Assembly: GCF_040219335.1 (NCBI RefSeq)
Contig: NZ_JAVJSQ010000004.1
Location: forward strand, 310,001-374,000
DNA: 64,000 bases
Reading direction: 5' to 3'
From: Gimesia sp.
GTDB lineage: Bacteria > Planctomycetota > Planctomycetia > Planctomycetales > Planctomycetaceae
The notes under the pieces: model-generated
Seen by the model: the letters and a program-made list of their open reading frames with translations, nothing else
The model's database searches: none
What the model was told of the DNA's origin: nothing
Position numbers and translations under genes: made by a program
Shown: positions 49,680 through 57,998 of the stretch, in pieces
Numbering within the stretch: the stretch's first letter is position 1
Layout of the letters: every line of letters begins with the position of its first letter

Positions 49680-50612
49680 TTAATAGTCCGTTCTCAACAG
49701 GGCGGAGACCCAGAAAATACCGATTACTTCCAGCACAAAGGCGATCATCAGCAAAATATTACCGATCGGATCCGTATACAGATTAGAAACATGTTCAGGA
49801 AAAGCGACCAGCAGAACGACAAACGCGACTGGAGCAACAACGGTCATTAGAACGGCCGAAGCACGTCCTGCTCCCGTAGAAGCCCGCATCTGACGGCGGT
49901 AATTGATACGATCCCGGATGACATCGGCCATTCGCTCCAGGTTAGCGGGTAAATTCCCACCCGTCTTGCGATAAAGCATTAATGTGGATGTCAGAATTTT
50001 CAGATCAATGAGTTGAATTCGACTGGAGAGAGATTTCATGACTGCAGGAATCGACATATTCATGTCAAGTTGACGGGCACATCGTCTGAACTCATAGCTG
50101 AGAGGACCCCTGGTCTCTTCTCCAACAATAGCGATCGCCTGCTCCAGACTGGCACCAGCGTGCGTTGACCGAGCCAGCAGGTCGATCATTTCAGGTAGTT
50201 CTTCCTGAATTCTCTGCATCCGTTTTTTCCGGCGATGATGCAGAACAATCAGGACTGCAACCATGCCTGCACACATCCCGGCAATTCCTGCCAGTGGCAG
50301 ATCGGTATAAACGAAGATCGTACCACCAATGGCCAGTCCACAGGCGACAATCATCAGGAAGGCAGAGAAGGGGGTAAACTCAGATCCATTTTCCAGAATG
50401 AGTCGATCAAAACTCTGGTCGATCTTTCCCAGCAGACTGCGGGCAGGTTCCTGGTCAAAAACGTTCGGAATTCTTCGCAGGCGGGGACGTCCCCCAAATC
50501 TACCGGAACCGGACTTGTTGACTCCAGATAAATCCCGGACGATAAGATAGACAGCCAGAACAGCTACTGTCACTGCAACAAAGCATAATAATGCTACCGA
50601 TGAACTGTTCAC
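49680..50612 (-). CDS. tadB: Tad pilus inner-membrane platform protein TadB
   Basis: 310 residues from a GTG with GGAG upstream. An N-terminal helix (6-26), helices at 85-125 and at 260-305, and the T2SF domain with ELPEMIDLLARSTHAGASLEQAI near 142-164 are visible. It is TadB by order (tadA, tadB, tadC) and by the shorter N-terminus compared with TadC. Gap to tadC is 51 bases, gap from tadA 57 bases. Confidence 0.88.
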   Translation of the reverse strand: MNSSSVALLCFVAVTVAVLAVYLIVRDLSGVNKSGSGRFGGRPRLRRIPNVFDQEPARSLLGKIDQSFDRLILENGSEFTPFSAFLMIVACGLAIGGTIFVYTDLPLAGIAGMCAGMVAVLIVLHHRRKKRMQRIQEELPEMIDLLARSTHAGASLEQAIAIVGEETRGPLSYEFRRCARQLDMNMSIPAVMKSLSSRIQLIDLKILTSTLMLYRKTGGNLPANLERMADVIRDRINYRRQMRASTGAGRASAVLMTVVAPVAFVVLLVAFPEHVSNLYTDPIGNILLMIAFVLEVIGIFWVSALLRTDY

Positions 50613-50669
50613 TTCCCACTTTCTCCACTACCAGTAAAACTCAAACTCTTGTGTCAGAAACCAGGACAA

Positions 50670-52016
50670 TCAGGCTTTGAACGTTTTTTGCTCAAAAATC
50701 TGATCGCTCAGCCTGATCCCGGATGCTTCCATTCGCTTCAGACATGCAGGTCGGTAACCTGTGGAATAAAAATGACCGATAGCGTTCCCCTGATCATCCA
50801 GGCCCGTTTGTTCGAAACCAAAGATATCCTCGACCTGGTAATCTCCCCGCTCATTCAATGCGATAATCTCAGAAACACGGGTGATACTGCGTTGCCCCCC
50901 TTTCAGGCGGGCCCCATGCAGAACGATGCCGATACCATTTGCGATATACTGGCGGATAACAGGAAGTGGCAAGTCGAAACCACTCATGGCAACCATCATT
51001 TCCAGACGAGCCAGGGCATCCCGGGTGTCATTGGCATGGATGGTCGTCATCGAGCCTTCGTGCCCGGTATTCATGGCTTGCAGCATATCCAAGGCTTCCG
51101 CGCCACGAACCTCACCGATGATGATCCGGTCTGGACGCATGCGCAGACTGTTTTTGACAAGTTGTCGCTGAGAAATTTCACCGACACCTTCGGTGTTTTC
51201 CGTTTTGGTTTCCAGACGAACCACATGCTTGTGCTGCAGCAGTAATTCCGCTGAATCCTCGATGGTAACCAAACGTTCTTCCCGAGGAATGAAGTTGGAT
51301 AACGCATTCAAGAGAGTGGTTTTACCACTACCCGTTCCCCCCGAAATCAGCATGCTGATCCTGGAATCCACGACAGCTGCCAGAAAATCTACAATCTCTG
51401 GAGTTAGAGACTTTTTCTCGATCAGGTCATCAATTTCCAATGGAACAGTACCAAAGCGGCGAATGGACAGTGAAGGACCATTCAGTGCCAGCGGAGGAAT
51501 GATTGCATTGATACGGGATCCATCAGGCAGACGTGCATCTACCATGGGATTCACTTCATCGATACGTCTGCCAACACGTGAGACAATTCTCTGGATAATC
51601 CGCATCAGATGCTGATTGTCAGCAAAGATGACATCTGATTCTTCGAGTTGACCATTCCGTTCGATATGAATTTCGTAGGCGTGATTCACCAGAATATCAC
51701 TGATGGTCGTATCTGCCATCAGTTGATCAAGTGGTCCCAGCCCGAAGACTTCGCTCAACAGTTCGTCGAGCAACCGTTCCCGGTCGATACCTTCCAGAAC
51801 AGATGCATGCTCATCACAGATTTCAGTGGCAACGGCTCGCACTTCCCCGGAAAGTTCTTTTTCCGAGATTTGAGCCAGCATTGACAGATCGAGGGAATCT
51901 ACCAGCTCCTGATGAATCAGAACTTTCTGTTTCTGAAAGTTCAATTCTGCCTCTCTGTTTTCTGGAAGGTAGCTTTCGGGTTCCAGAAAAAGTTTTTTTG
52001 TGCGAAGTGATTCCAT
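50670..52016 (-). CDS. tadA: Tad pilus secretion ATPase TadA/CpaF
   Basis: 448 residues. Walker A GGTGSGKT is at 226-233, Walker B and Asp box in RMRPDRIIIGEVRGAEA near 292-308, and the His box in TGHEGSMTTIHAND near 317-330. The N-terminal 100 residues have the usual CpaF linker. Family members are hexameric cytoplasmic ATPases that polymerise Flp pilin. It lies 169 bases after cpaB on the same strand; the gap contains no terminator that I can see. Confidence 0.94.
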   Translation of the reverse strand: MESLRTKKLFLEPESYLPENREAELNFQKQKVLIHQELVDSLDLSMLAQISEKELSGEVRAVATEICDEHASVLEGIDRERLLDELLSEVFGLGPLDQLMADTTISDILVNHAYEIHIERNGQLEESDVIFADNQHLMRIIQRIVSRVGRRIDEVNPMVDARLPDGSRINAIIPPLALNGPSLSIRRFGTVPLEIDDLIEKKSLTPEIVDFLAAVVDSRISMLISGGTGSGKTTLLNALSNFIPREERLVTIEDSAELLLQHKHVVRLETKTENTEGVGEISQRQLVKNSLRMRPDRIIIGEVRGAEALDMLQAMNTGHEGSMTTIHANDTRDALARLEMMVAMSGFDLPLPVIRQYIANGIGIVLHGARLKGGQRSITRVSEIIALNERGDYQVEDIFGFEQTGLDDQGNAIGHFYSTGYRPACLKRMEASGIRLSDQIFEQKTFKA

Positions 52017-52185
52017 GTCGTAACCTACAGATATAGTTTCCCAGCACGATCAGTCTGGAGCAGAAACTCCTTCCTGAACGGACTTCAATAACAAACAGAC
52101 TTCAAAACTGCGCCAATCACCCAGGAATTCTGAGAAATCAGACTATCATCAACTTATCGGTCGACGCTCTGATTCTTTTCTGGGT

Positions 52186-53184
52186 TTAAAGTCCACTGGC
52201 GGGAACAGAAATCTCCGAAGTCTTATTCTCGTCCTGCTTCATCGTTGTTGTTGCTTTGCTTGAGGGAATCACTTCTGAAGCAACAGGAGTTTCGATTGCG
52301 TCGATCCAGTTCTGGCTCTTGTAGGCACGGTTGCCTTTAAAGTGCACTGTATTCAATGAGCCCCCCCGATAGATATCCATACTGGAAACTCGCTGATTGG
52401 GGATGAATCCCAGAATGTTTGACAATGTCAGGCGATCGCTCGAACGTCCAGCAGAAACCACTTCAGTGTTTTCATTGGGGTTCCGCAGCGCCAGGCTCAG
52501 GACGCCATGATCCTCAACGACTTTGAGGACTTTGCCCTGTTCCGGTGAAACCTCAAGTGTCACAGGGTAATCTGCAGATTCTTTACTTCCCATGCCAACT
52601 TTATGTCCGGGAACAGAGGTCTGATCTACAGCCAGAACGCGTACTTTTTCGAGCAGGGTAATGGTAGTCTCGGGAATCCCATCTGTTTCGTGTGAGCGGA
52701 ACAGAACATCAACAATTGCTCCAGGACGTGAGAAACCGGCCACATTCCCAATTTTGTGGATGGAAACAGTGACAGCGCGATTACCAGGCTCAAGAGTATC
52801 GGACAGTCCCGGGCCCATTCCTGTTGCATACAGATCAACTGTATGGAACGGCTCTCCGGCTTTGATTTCCGATTTCAGCACCCGGCCCTGAATAAATTCA
52901 GTCGCCATGATCCGTTGCAGCCCATTTGGTTTGAATCGCTTATCAACCTGATCGGGAAGCATCTTCAAAATGGAGATATCATCCAGAGACAATGTCTGCC
53001 CTGGCACGAGGTCTCGTGAAGCGATGGGAATGAAGACCTGCCGTGGTTTCGCTGGTGGATCTTCTGCTAACACGACAGGGCCCGGTTGCTTATGCAGGAA
53101 CTGCCTCACTGTATAAGCTGCGCCTAAGCCTAAAAGAATTGCGAAAATCGCTGCCGTCATTGTTCCTGGACTAATTTTTGCCAC
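52186..53184 (-). CDS. cpaB: Flp pilus assembly protein CpaB/RcpC (SAF domain)
   Basis: 332 residues from a GTG with GGGAAG upstream. An N-terminal transmembrane helix lies at 8-26, followed by an SAF domain at about 48-115 (FIPIASRDLVPGQTLS...DLYATGMGP) and an RcpC-type domain to about 240 (NVAGFSRPGAIVDVLF). The C-terminal 90 residues are low-complexity. CpaB is a periplasmic component of Tad systems that guides pilus passage. It lies 121 bases after the third pilin-like gene. No CpaC secretin is next to it, which is unusual. Confidence 0.9.
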   Translation of the reverse strand: MAKISPGTMTAAIFAILLGLGAAYTVRQFLHKQPGPVVLAEDPPAKPRQVFIPIASRDLVPGQTLSLDDISILKMLPDQVDKRFKPNGLQRIMATEFIQGRVLKSEIKAGEPFHTVDLYATGMGPGLSDTLEPGNRAVTVSIHKIGNVAGFSRPGAIVDVLFRSHETDGIPETTITLLEKVRVLAVDQTSVPGHKVGMGSKESADYPVTLEVSPEQGKVLKVVEDHGVLSLALRNPNENTEVVSAGRSSDRLTLSNILGFIPNQRVSSMDIYRGGSLNTVHFKGNRAYKSQNWIDAIETPVASEVIPSSKATTTMKQDENKTSEISVPASGL

Positions 53185-53305
53185 GTTAACTTCCCTGAAA
53201 TCTTCGATTTAAAAAAATTTCACTTCATCCGCTGAAGCTGTTATCTCACAGCAGATGACACATTGTTTCGATTAATTTACTGATCGTTCCAGATCAGTTT
53301 CTATT

Positions 53306-53605
53306 TTATTCTCCGGCAGGAGCAATTGTCAGATCCAGATCGGCAGGAGCACCGTTCAGGGGATCCGTTAACGTCCCCGTATCCGAGTCGTGATACTGAC
53401 TTGTTACACCGTTGACCGTATAACTGTAAGACTGATCGATGCTCTCCAGAGCCACCGCTGTATCACCAAACTTCTGGACGATATGATCGCGTAATGTGGC
53501 AACTCCGGGAATGATGCCGATGATGAGAATCGTCAACATCAGAACTGTTGTGAATGCGGAGACATTACCTCCTTCATCCGACCAAAATTGACTTAACAGT
53601 TTCAT
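53306..53605 (-). CDS. Flp-pilin-like protein 3 (divergent, lacks Glu+5)
   Basis: 99 residues. It shares the leader FWSDEGG with the two pilin-like genes upstream, then a single hydrophobic helix and LRDHIVQKFGDTAVALESIDQSYSY. In place of the Glu-containing start of the mature pilin, it has NVSAFTTV. The C-terminal 45 residues are acidic and lack the two Cys of its neighbours. It is most likely a minor pilin or a pilin paralogue with another role. Its Glu loss is of interest because Glu+5 usually matters for assembly and methylation. Confidence 0.75.
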   Translation of the reverse strand: MKLLSQFWSDEGGNVSAFTTVLMLTILIIGIIPGVATLRDHIVQKFGDTAVALESIDQSYSYTVNGVTSQYHDSDTGTLTDPLNGAPADLDLTIAPAGE

Positions 53606-53657
53606 TCCTGCTGCTATCCTGACTTTGAGAGAATGCTGACTCGTGTTTTACAAACAC

Positions 53658-53673
53658 TGCACATATATGTGCA
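53658..53673. promoter_or_regulatory. 16-bp perfect palindrome upstream of pilin-like gene 3
   Basis: The sequence TGCACATATATGTGCA reads the same on both strands. It lies 53 bases upstream of the third pilin-like gene, in an intergenic gap of 171 bases. Size and symmetry suit a dimeric regulator site; no matched family can be named. Confidence 0.4.
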
Positions 53674-53722
53674 TCTTATATGCCAATCCAGTACCAACTT
53701 CTCAAATACTGTTTATCAGGGT

Positions 53723-53748
53723 GTTCCCGAGTGGGCGTCCTCGGGAAC
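53723..53748 (-). other. Intercistronic hairpin after pilin-like gene 2
   Basis: Nine-bp perfect stem (53723-53731 with 53740-53748) and an 8-base loop, 28 bases after the stop of gene 53777-54103. There is no T-run on the minus strand, so it is more likely a 3' mRNA stabiliser or partial attenuator that sets pilin levels relative to downstream genes. Confidence 0.6.
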
Positions 53749-53776
53749 CAGCCTGAAAACTCAAACTGTATCAGTA

Positions 53777-54103
53777 CTACTCACCAACGGGAGCAGCGAT
53801 TGCGACGTTGATACAAGCAGGTTCTAAGCCTGCCGTATCGACGTTGGTATCACAGAAGTCAGTCTGGTCAACGAACTGAGATCCAGATACGCTGGAAGTG
53901 TGTCCCGTTACACCAGAAAAACTGTAACTTTGATTAATGTTTGAGATAGCTAAAGCGAGGTCACCCAGTTCCTGTACGACCTGATCACGAACGGTGGCCA
54001 ATCCAACAACAACCCCTAATACCAGGATCGTACCGATCAACACGAGTTCAGATGAGACAACAAAACCTGCCTCATCATTCCAGAACTTATTAAGCATGTT
54101 CAT
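53777..54103 (-). CDS. Flp-pilin-like protein 2
   Basis: 108 residues. Leader FWNDEAG, then GFVVSSELVLIGTIL as the start of the helix, followed by VRDQVVQELGDLALAISNINQSYSFSG. It is closely similar to pilin-like protein 1, including a C-terminal 50-residue Ser/Thr/Asp-rich extension with two Cys (DFCD...ACIN). Conventional Flp pilins end soon after the helix, so the extension is an addition. Prepilin peptidase would cut after the Gly; the Glu then falls at +6, not +5. Confidence 0.8.
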   Translation of the reverse strand: MNMLNKFWNDEAGFVVSSELVLIGTILVLGVVVGLATVRDQVVQELGDLALAISNINQSYSFSGVTGHTSSVSGSQFVDQTDFCDTNVDTAGLEPACINVAIAAPVGE

Positions 54104-54223
54104 TCTAACTCCTTAAGTATCATCTAAACTGACATTGTCAGTTCTTTTGAACATTGTGATAAAAAATTGAAACAGAATTATCATGAGTCCTCCCTAAATA
54201 AACAACGGGAGAACCCTTGGCTG

Positions 54224-54242
54224 CTGAGCCACATGGGCTCAG
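54224..54242 (-). other. Intercistronic hairpin after pilin-like gene 1
   Basis: Seven-bp stem (54224-54230 with 54236-54242) and 5-base loop, starting 9 bases past the stop of gene 54251-54583. No T-run. A similar hairpin follows pilin-like gene 2, which supports a shared mRNA-level role. Confidence 0.5.
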
Positions 54243-54250
54243 ATTAACAA

Positions 54251-54583
54251 CTAAGGTGTTTCACCGGTTGTAGCTGCAATCACTGTGATGCAGTGAGCAA
54301 AGGTACCTGCGCCACCGTTGTCATCCTGGTCACAGAAATCTGTGTTGTCATCGAACAGCGACCCTGAAGTGCTGGAAGAGTGACCTGTAATACCAGAGTA
54401 GGAATAGCTCTGGTTGCTGTTGGACATTGCATTGGCAACGTCTGCGAGTTCTGCGATTACCTGATCACGCAGCGTGGTCAAACCGACAATCATGCCGAGA
54501 ACCAACACGGTAGCGATCAGCACAAGTTCTGTTGAAACGACGAAACCAGCTTCATCATTCCAAAACTGCTGAAACATCTTCAT
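54251..54583 (-). CDS. Flp-pilin-like protein 1 (first gene of tad/flp operon)
   Basis: 110 residues. Leader MKMFQQFWNDEAG, then GFVVSTELVLIATVL for the hydrophobic helix, and LRDQVIAELADVANAMSNSNQSYSYSG. A Ser/Asp-rich 50-residue extension carries two Cys (DFCD...HCIT), which could form a disulfide in the assembled fibre. It is the first gene after the sigma-54 promoter and a likely major pilin. Its helix end (LTTLR...EL.D.ANA) matches the solitary Flp-type gene at 41212-41415. Confidence 0.82.
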   Translation of the reverse strand: MKMFQQFWNDEAGFVVSTELVLIATVLVLGMIVGLTTLRDQVIAELADVANAMSNSNQSYSYSGITGHSSSTSGSLFDDNTDFCDQDDNGGAGTFAHCITVIAATTGETP

Positions 54584-54706
54584 TCGTACTCCTCACATTA
54601 ATCAGATGGTTAATGCATACTGAATGCGTCACAAGATCATGTGACTGTAAACAATCCAGTAAATTAACTTGTCTGCATACGCCCGGCGCAGACGTTGCGA
54701 AGATAC

Positions 54707-54722
54707 AGCAGACCATGTGCCA
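54707..54722 (-). promoter_or_regulatory. Sigma-54 (-24/-12) promoter of the flp/tad operon
   Basis: On the minus strand this reads TGGCAC-ATGGT-CTGCT. The consensus is TGGCACG-N4-TTGCW. The GG and GC dinucleotides have the exact 10-base spacing, and only two of the eleven fixed bases differ (G to A at the seventh, T to C before TGC). It lies 124 bases upstream of the first pilin-like start, on the correct strand, so transcription would start near 54696. Confidence 0.75.
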
Positions 54723-54914
54723 CTTTTACCACACATGCATATTTTTCTTATTTTCACACCAGGTCGTAATCCGTGCATTTTTCCAATGACCGGTTTTTGA
54801 ATCACTCCTGCGCAATCCGTTAGTTTCAGCACAATTCTCTTTTCTGTTAGTTTTCCTGATATTTACAGGCAAACGTCACTTGGCAGGTGATACAGCAAAT
54901 GAAAGTGTTTCCGC

Positions 54915-54968
54915 TGGTTAACACTTTAAACAGCGATGTAACCAGAGGTGCACAGCACGTGTTAACCA
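54915..54968. promoter_or_regulatory. Candidate enhancer (UAS) for the sigma-54 activator
   Basis: TGGTTAACAC at 54915-54924 and its exact reverse complement GTGTTAACCA at 54959-54968. The centres are 44 bp apart, about four helical turns. A weaker half site GATGTAACCA is at 54935-54944. The pair is 193-246 bp upstream of the -24 element, the usual range for NtrC-type activators. The activator that binds would most likely be the one encoded at 47111-48529. Confidence 0.5.
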
Positions 54969-55062
54969 TGTTTCTAGCGAAGATTGGGCTAGAGCCTGTG
55001 GGAAAGAACAGCGCAGAATGCAATACAGAGATTTGGATGGCCTACCAAAGCGACAAGATTCG

Positions 55063-56259
55063 TCAATCTTTGGTTAGCGGAGGCAGTGCGACCTGAGCCG
55101 GGAATTTACCTCTCCACAAAGCCAGCGCTCTACCAGCATGGGACAGGAAGGTGAAGCTGTTCTTAATCTCGGTTTCCGGCATCTTTTCGATGGTTTCTAC
55201 CAGCCATTTTCCTGCCTTTTCCAGCGTTTCAGCAGGAGGAAGCACCTCGGCAGGAGCCAGTGCCCACCATTCCATGGCATGACCAGTCGCCAGCACCCGC
55301 CGCGCTCGTGGTGTGAATTTCTGCTCCGTCGAGAGATCCAGCTTGGTTCCATCCCAGTTTTTATCCCAGAAGCCTTCTGGTGACTGCGATTTCACCAATC
55401 GATCCGTGATACTCTTCAGATAATCTATGATCTTCATTCGTCCTGCGTCTGACAGAATCGGAGTCTGCTCATCCACGCGCAAAATCATAACCAGTGCATG
55501 TAGTCTATGATTTCCATAGCAGACTCCCTGAGTCGGCTTTTGCCGCATGATTCGGTCGCTGATTACGTCGAAATTGATCCGCTGACCTTCGCTGGTCACC
55601 CAGCTTTGAGGGTGATCCAGAAATAGAGCAAACACCAGTGCCGACCACTCGTATTCCACCTGATTCAGACTGAAGGACTTCAGAGATTCCTGAATCATTT
55701 CTGCCAGCGTTGTCTCTCCCTGGGCGAGGACAATTGGATAATCGACGGGGGTCCCCACTTCAGCCAGCGTGGCCAGCGTATGGTCCTCATGGCTTGAGGT
55801 TTCCAACCCTTCCTGGACGCGCGCCCGCAAACCATTCTCGTTTCGGACCAGTAGAGGCCTGGTTTTGCCCCCCCAAACCTGACCAAACTGTCGATGATCC
55901 AGGAGGATATCGCGCATCTCAATTCCTGACAGGGATTTGGGATCATCAAACACCGCTTCCAGTCCCCAGAATCGCAGCGCATGATCCACATAGTTAATGC
56001 GGGGCTGTTTACCGCGAAACTGAGGCCGCAGACGGGAAAGGACCTTCCCGAGGTCTTCATCTGAAACGATTTCGGGACGATCATATTCCGGTTTGACCGT
56101 CAAAGGATTAAGTCTTAATGCCGGCAGCTCCTTGGCCCGCTCCCAGTCCTGATAGCGTACGGCTGCCCAGCCAATCACGGCTCCCACGATCAGGATATGC
56201 AGACATAAAAATGCTGCGACTTTCAGTTTTTTATTTATTGTTGCTCGCTGTGAACTCAT
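55063..56259 (-). CDS. membrane-anchored protein, alpha/alpha-toroid-like, unknown function
   Basis: 398 residues with one transmembrane helix at about 14-33. The body is helical, with Trp-rich motifs such as WSALVFALFLDHPQSW, VCYGNHRLHALVMIL, SPEGFWDKNWDG and TGHAMEWWALAP. The order of paired helices and these motifs recall alpha/alpha-toroid proteins (terpenoid cyclase-like or squalene-hopene-like repeats), but there is no catalytic motif that I recognise. The start codon overlaps the stop of the upstream gene by 4 bases (ATGA), so the two are translationally coupled. Confidence 0.6.
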   Translation of the reverse strand: MSSQRATINKKLKVAAFLCLHILIVGAVIGWAAVRYQDWERAKELPALRLNPLTVKPEYDRPEIVSDEDLGKVLSRLRPQFRGKQPRINYVDHALRFWGLEAVFDDPKSLSGIEMRDILLDHRQFGQVWGGKTRPLLVRNENGLRARVQEGLETSSHEDHTLATLAEVGTPVDYPIVLAQGETTLAEMIQESLKSFSLNQVEYEWSALVFALFLDHPQSWVTSEGQRINFDVISDRIMRQKPTQGVCYGNHRLHALVMILRVDEQTPILSDAGRMKIIDYLKSITDRLVKSQSPEGFWDKNWDGTKLDLSTEQKFTPRARRVLATGHAMEWWALAPAEVLPPAETLEKAGKWLVETIEKMPETEIKNSFTFLSHAGRALALWRGKFPAQVALPPLTKD

Positions 56260-57998
56260 GGCTGATCCTCTTCTTTCGCAGCGGATTTCTGCTCAGATTC
56301 ATTCTCTTTATCTATAGGTTCTGATGTTTTTGCTGCCTCAATCAGAGCCGGTTCACGCGACATGACTAATGCCAGATCATCCTCATAGACAGGACGAAAA
56401 CCGTCCAGACGCCGCACCTGTTTTTCCAATGCAACCTGCTTTTCTTTGTGCACGATAAAGGTTGATACGTTGTATCTCTCTGCAACTGATTGCCAACCTC
56501 GATTCGCACGCGCTATTCCCAGATAATCTCGCCAGACGCGTGGCGGAGCCAGATGCACAGCGTTGGTTGTCATGAAGACCTTGAGATCTCTGGGGCCATC
56601 CCAAACCAGCCAGTCCCCCCACCACTGGGGGTTCCAGACCTGTTCCTGAGGTGGATGAGCCCTGAGAAACTCCGTCAGTTTGCGCGGCGTACCTTCACTG
56701 TAGACCTTGTTGATATCGCGTGGTTTTCCACCAAACAGGGGAGTCGCTATATTTGAAAAAGCGAAGCCAAACCAGAGGATCAAGACACACACCGAGGTCA
56801 TAACCAGTGATCTGCGTGCCCAGAAGGAACCTGTTTTTTTCTCTTTGGAACCGGACTTCAAATACACTGGAGTCGTCCGGGGAATCACGGTTGCCAGATG
56901 ATTCACCATGGCGTAGACAAAAATGACCGAAAACCAGCCAATCATCCGCACGCCCATAATCACAGACAGTGAGAGCAGACCAATCCTCAGCACATCTGCC
57001 GTCCTGACCCGTTCCCGACTATGGCGGTAGAGCCCCAGCATGAGCACCCAGGCCATACAGAACCAGATTCCCTCTGCATCCCGAAACTCCAGTGGCTCCC
57101 ATTCCAGTACATCTTTGAGGTTGGGATTCCGCGGAAAGAGCAGGGAATTGAGAAACAGATCCATATGGTAAGGATTGAGTAAGGCAGTACAGACTGAAAG
57201 CTCAGTCACAATCAGCCAGCGACGAACCCACGGATCCGTGCAGACCTGAATCAGACTCTTCGTCCTCCAAAGTACTTCCAGTGCCCGTCCCAGGAACTGT
57301 AGCGCCAGTATGGCCAGACCTACGACAAAGGAACCATGCAAATTTGCCCAGCCCAGGAAAATCAGAGGAATCCCCAGATAGAGACTGCAAAGCAGGGGAG
57401 TGGGAGTTTTTCTTGCAGAGACGTCCTCGTCACCGTCAGGGGAAGGAAGCCAGCGGTCATATTTCTCAGCCCAGGCCATGACCACCAGCAGCAACGCCAC
57501 GCAGAATGTTCCGAAAATTTCTGGTCGGATGATGGCAATCCGACTGGAGGAAATCAGGATCAGCAGGAATGATCCGAGCGTGCTCACCCCGACGCGTCCC
57601 GTTTTGATATAGAATGCACACCAGAACAACACGTGTGTCGCAAACACTGTCAAAGCAAAGACATGTGAAAGCCCCCGTACCCCCCAGAATTCGTAGACTT
57701 TCGCAAACAGAACCTGAGATAACCATGCCGCGTCAATACTTTTCACGCCCTCTGCCAGCGACAGGAAGGGATCATATTGAGGCAGACCTCGATGGGACAG
57801 GATCCAGTCACCGTACGAAACATGTCCCCAGATATCTGAGTAAAAGATGTGTACGTTACCGAAATAGAAGAATAACCATGCAAACCAGAGGCAGGTAATC
57901 AGATGCGACCAGCCCATGGAAAAAGTTTCTCGATAGAACTGACCTTTATCGAGTGCCGTTTCAGGCTCCAGAGTGCCAGGGGGAGAGTCGATCGACAT
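56256..57998 (-). CDS. polytopic membrane protein, GT-C-like, unknown function
   Basis: 580 residues from the ATG at 57998; a TTG at 58028 is open too. About ten transmembrane helices, the first near 37-55 (HLITCLWFAWLFFYFG). The first outside loop has FYSDIWGHVSYGDWIL...PQYDP with a conserved Asp, as in GT-C-type membrane glycosyltransferases. A soluble C-terminus of about 150 residues contains WNPQWWGDWLVWDGP and a KEKQVALEKQV segment. I cannot assign a family. It is coupled to the toroid-like gene downstream; together they may act on an envelope lipid or glycan, by inference. Confidence 0.6.
   Translation of the reverse strand: MSIDSPPGTLEPETALDKGQFYRETFSMGWSHLITCLWFAWLFFYFGNVHIFYSDIWGHVSYGDWILSHRGLPQYDPFLSLAEGVKSIDAAWLSQVLFAKVYEFWGVRGLSHVFALTVFATHVLFWCAFYIKTGRVGVSTLGSFLLILISSSRIAIIRPEIFGTFCVALLLVVMAWAEKYDRWLPSPDGDEDVSARKTPTPLLCSLYLGIPLIFLGWANLHGSFVVGLAILALQFLGRALEVLWRTKSLIQVCTDPWVRRWLIVTELSVCTALLNPYHMDLFLNSLLFPRNPNLKDVLEWEPLEFRDAEGIWFCMAWVLMLGLYRHSRERVRTADVLRIGLLSLSVIMGVRMIGWFSVIFVYAMVNHLATVIPRTTPVYLKSGSKEKKTGSFWARRSLVMTSVCVLILWFGFAFSNIATPLFGGKPRDINKVYSEGTPRKLTEFLRAHPPQEQVWNPQWWGDWLVWDGPRDLKVFMTTNAVHLAPPRVWRDYLGIARANRGWQSVAERYNVSTFIVHKEKQVALEKQVRRLDGFRPVYEDDLALVMSREPALIEAAKTSEPIDKENESEQKSAAKEEDQP

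Noticed and set aside
54915..54968. HpaI-like GTTAAC occurrences elsewhere (for example near 41625 and 53185) as further activator sites
   Set aside because: Only the 6-base core matches; a 6-mer is expected several times by chance in 64 kb.
54887..55096. 69-residue plus-strand frame overlapping the enhancer-like repeats
   Set aside because: No ribosome-binding site, runs into a gene on the opposite strand; the region is better explained as regulatory.
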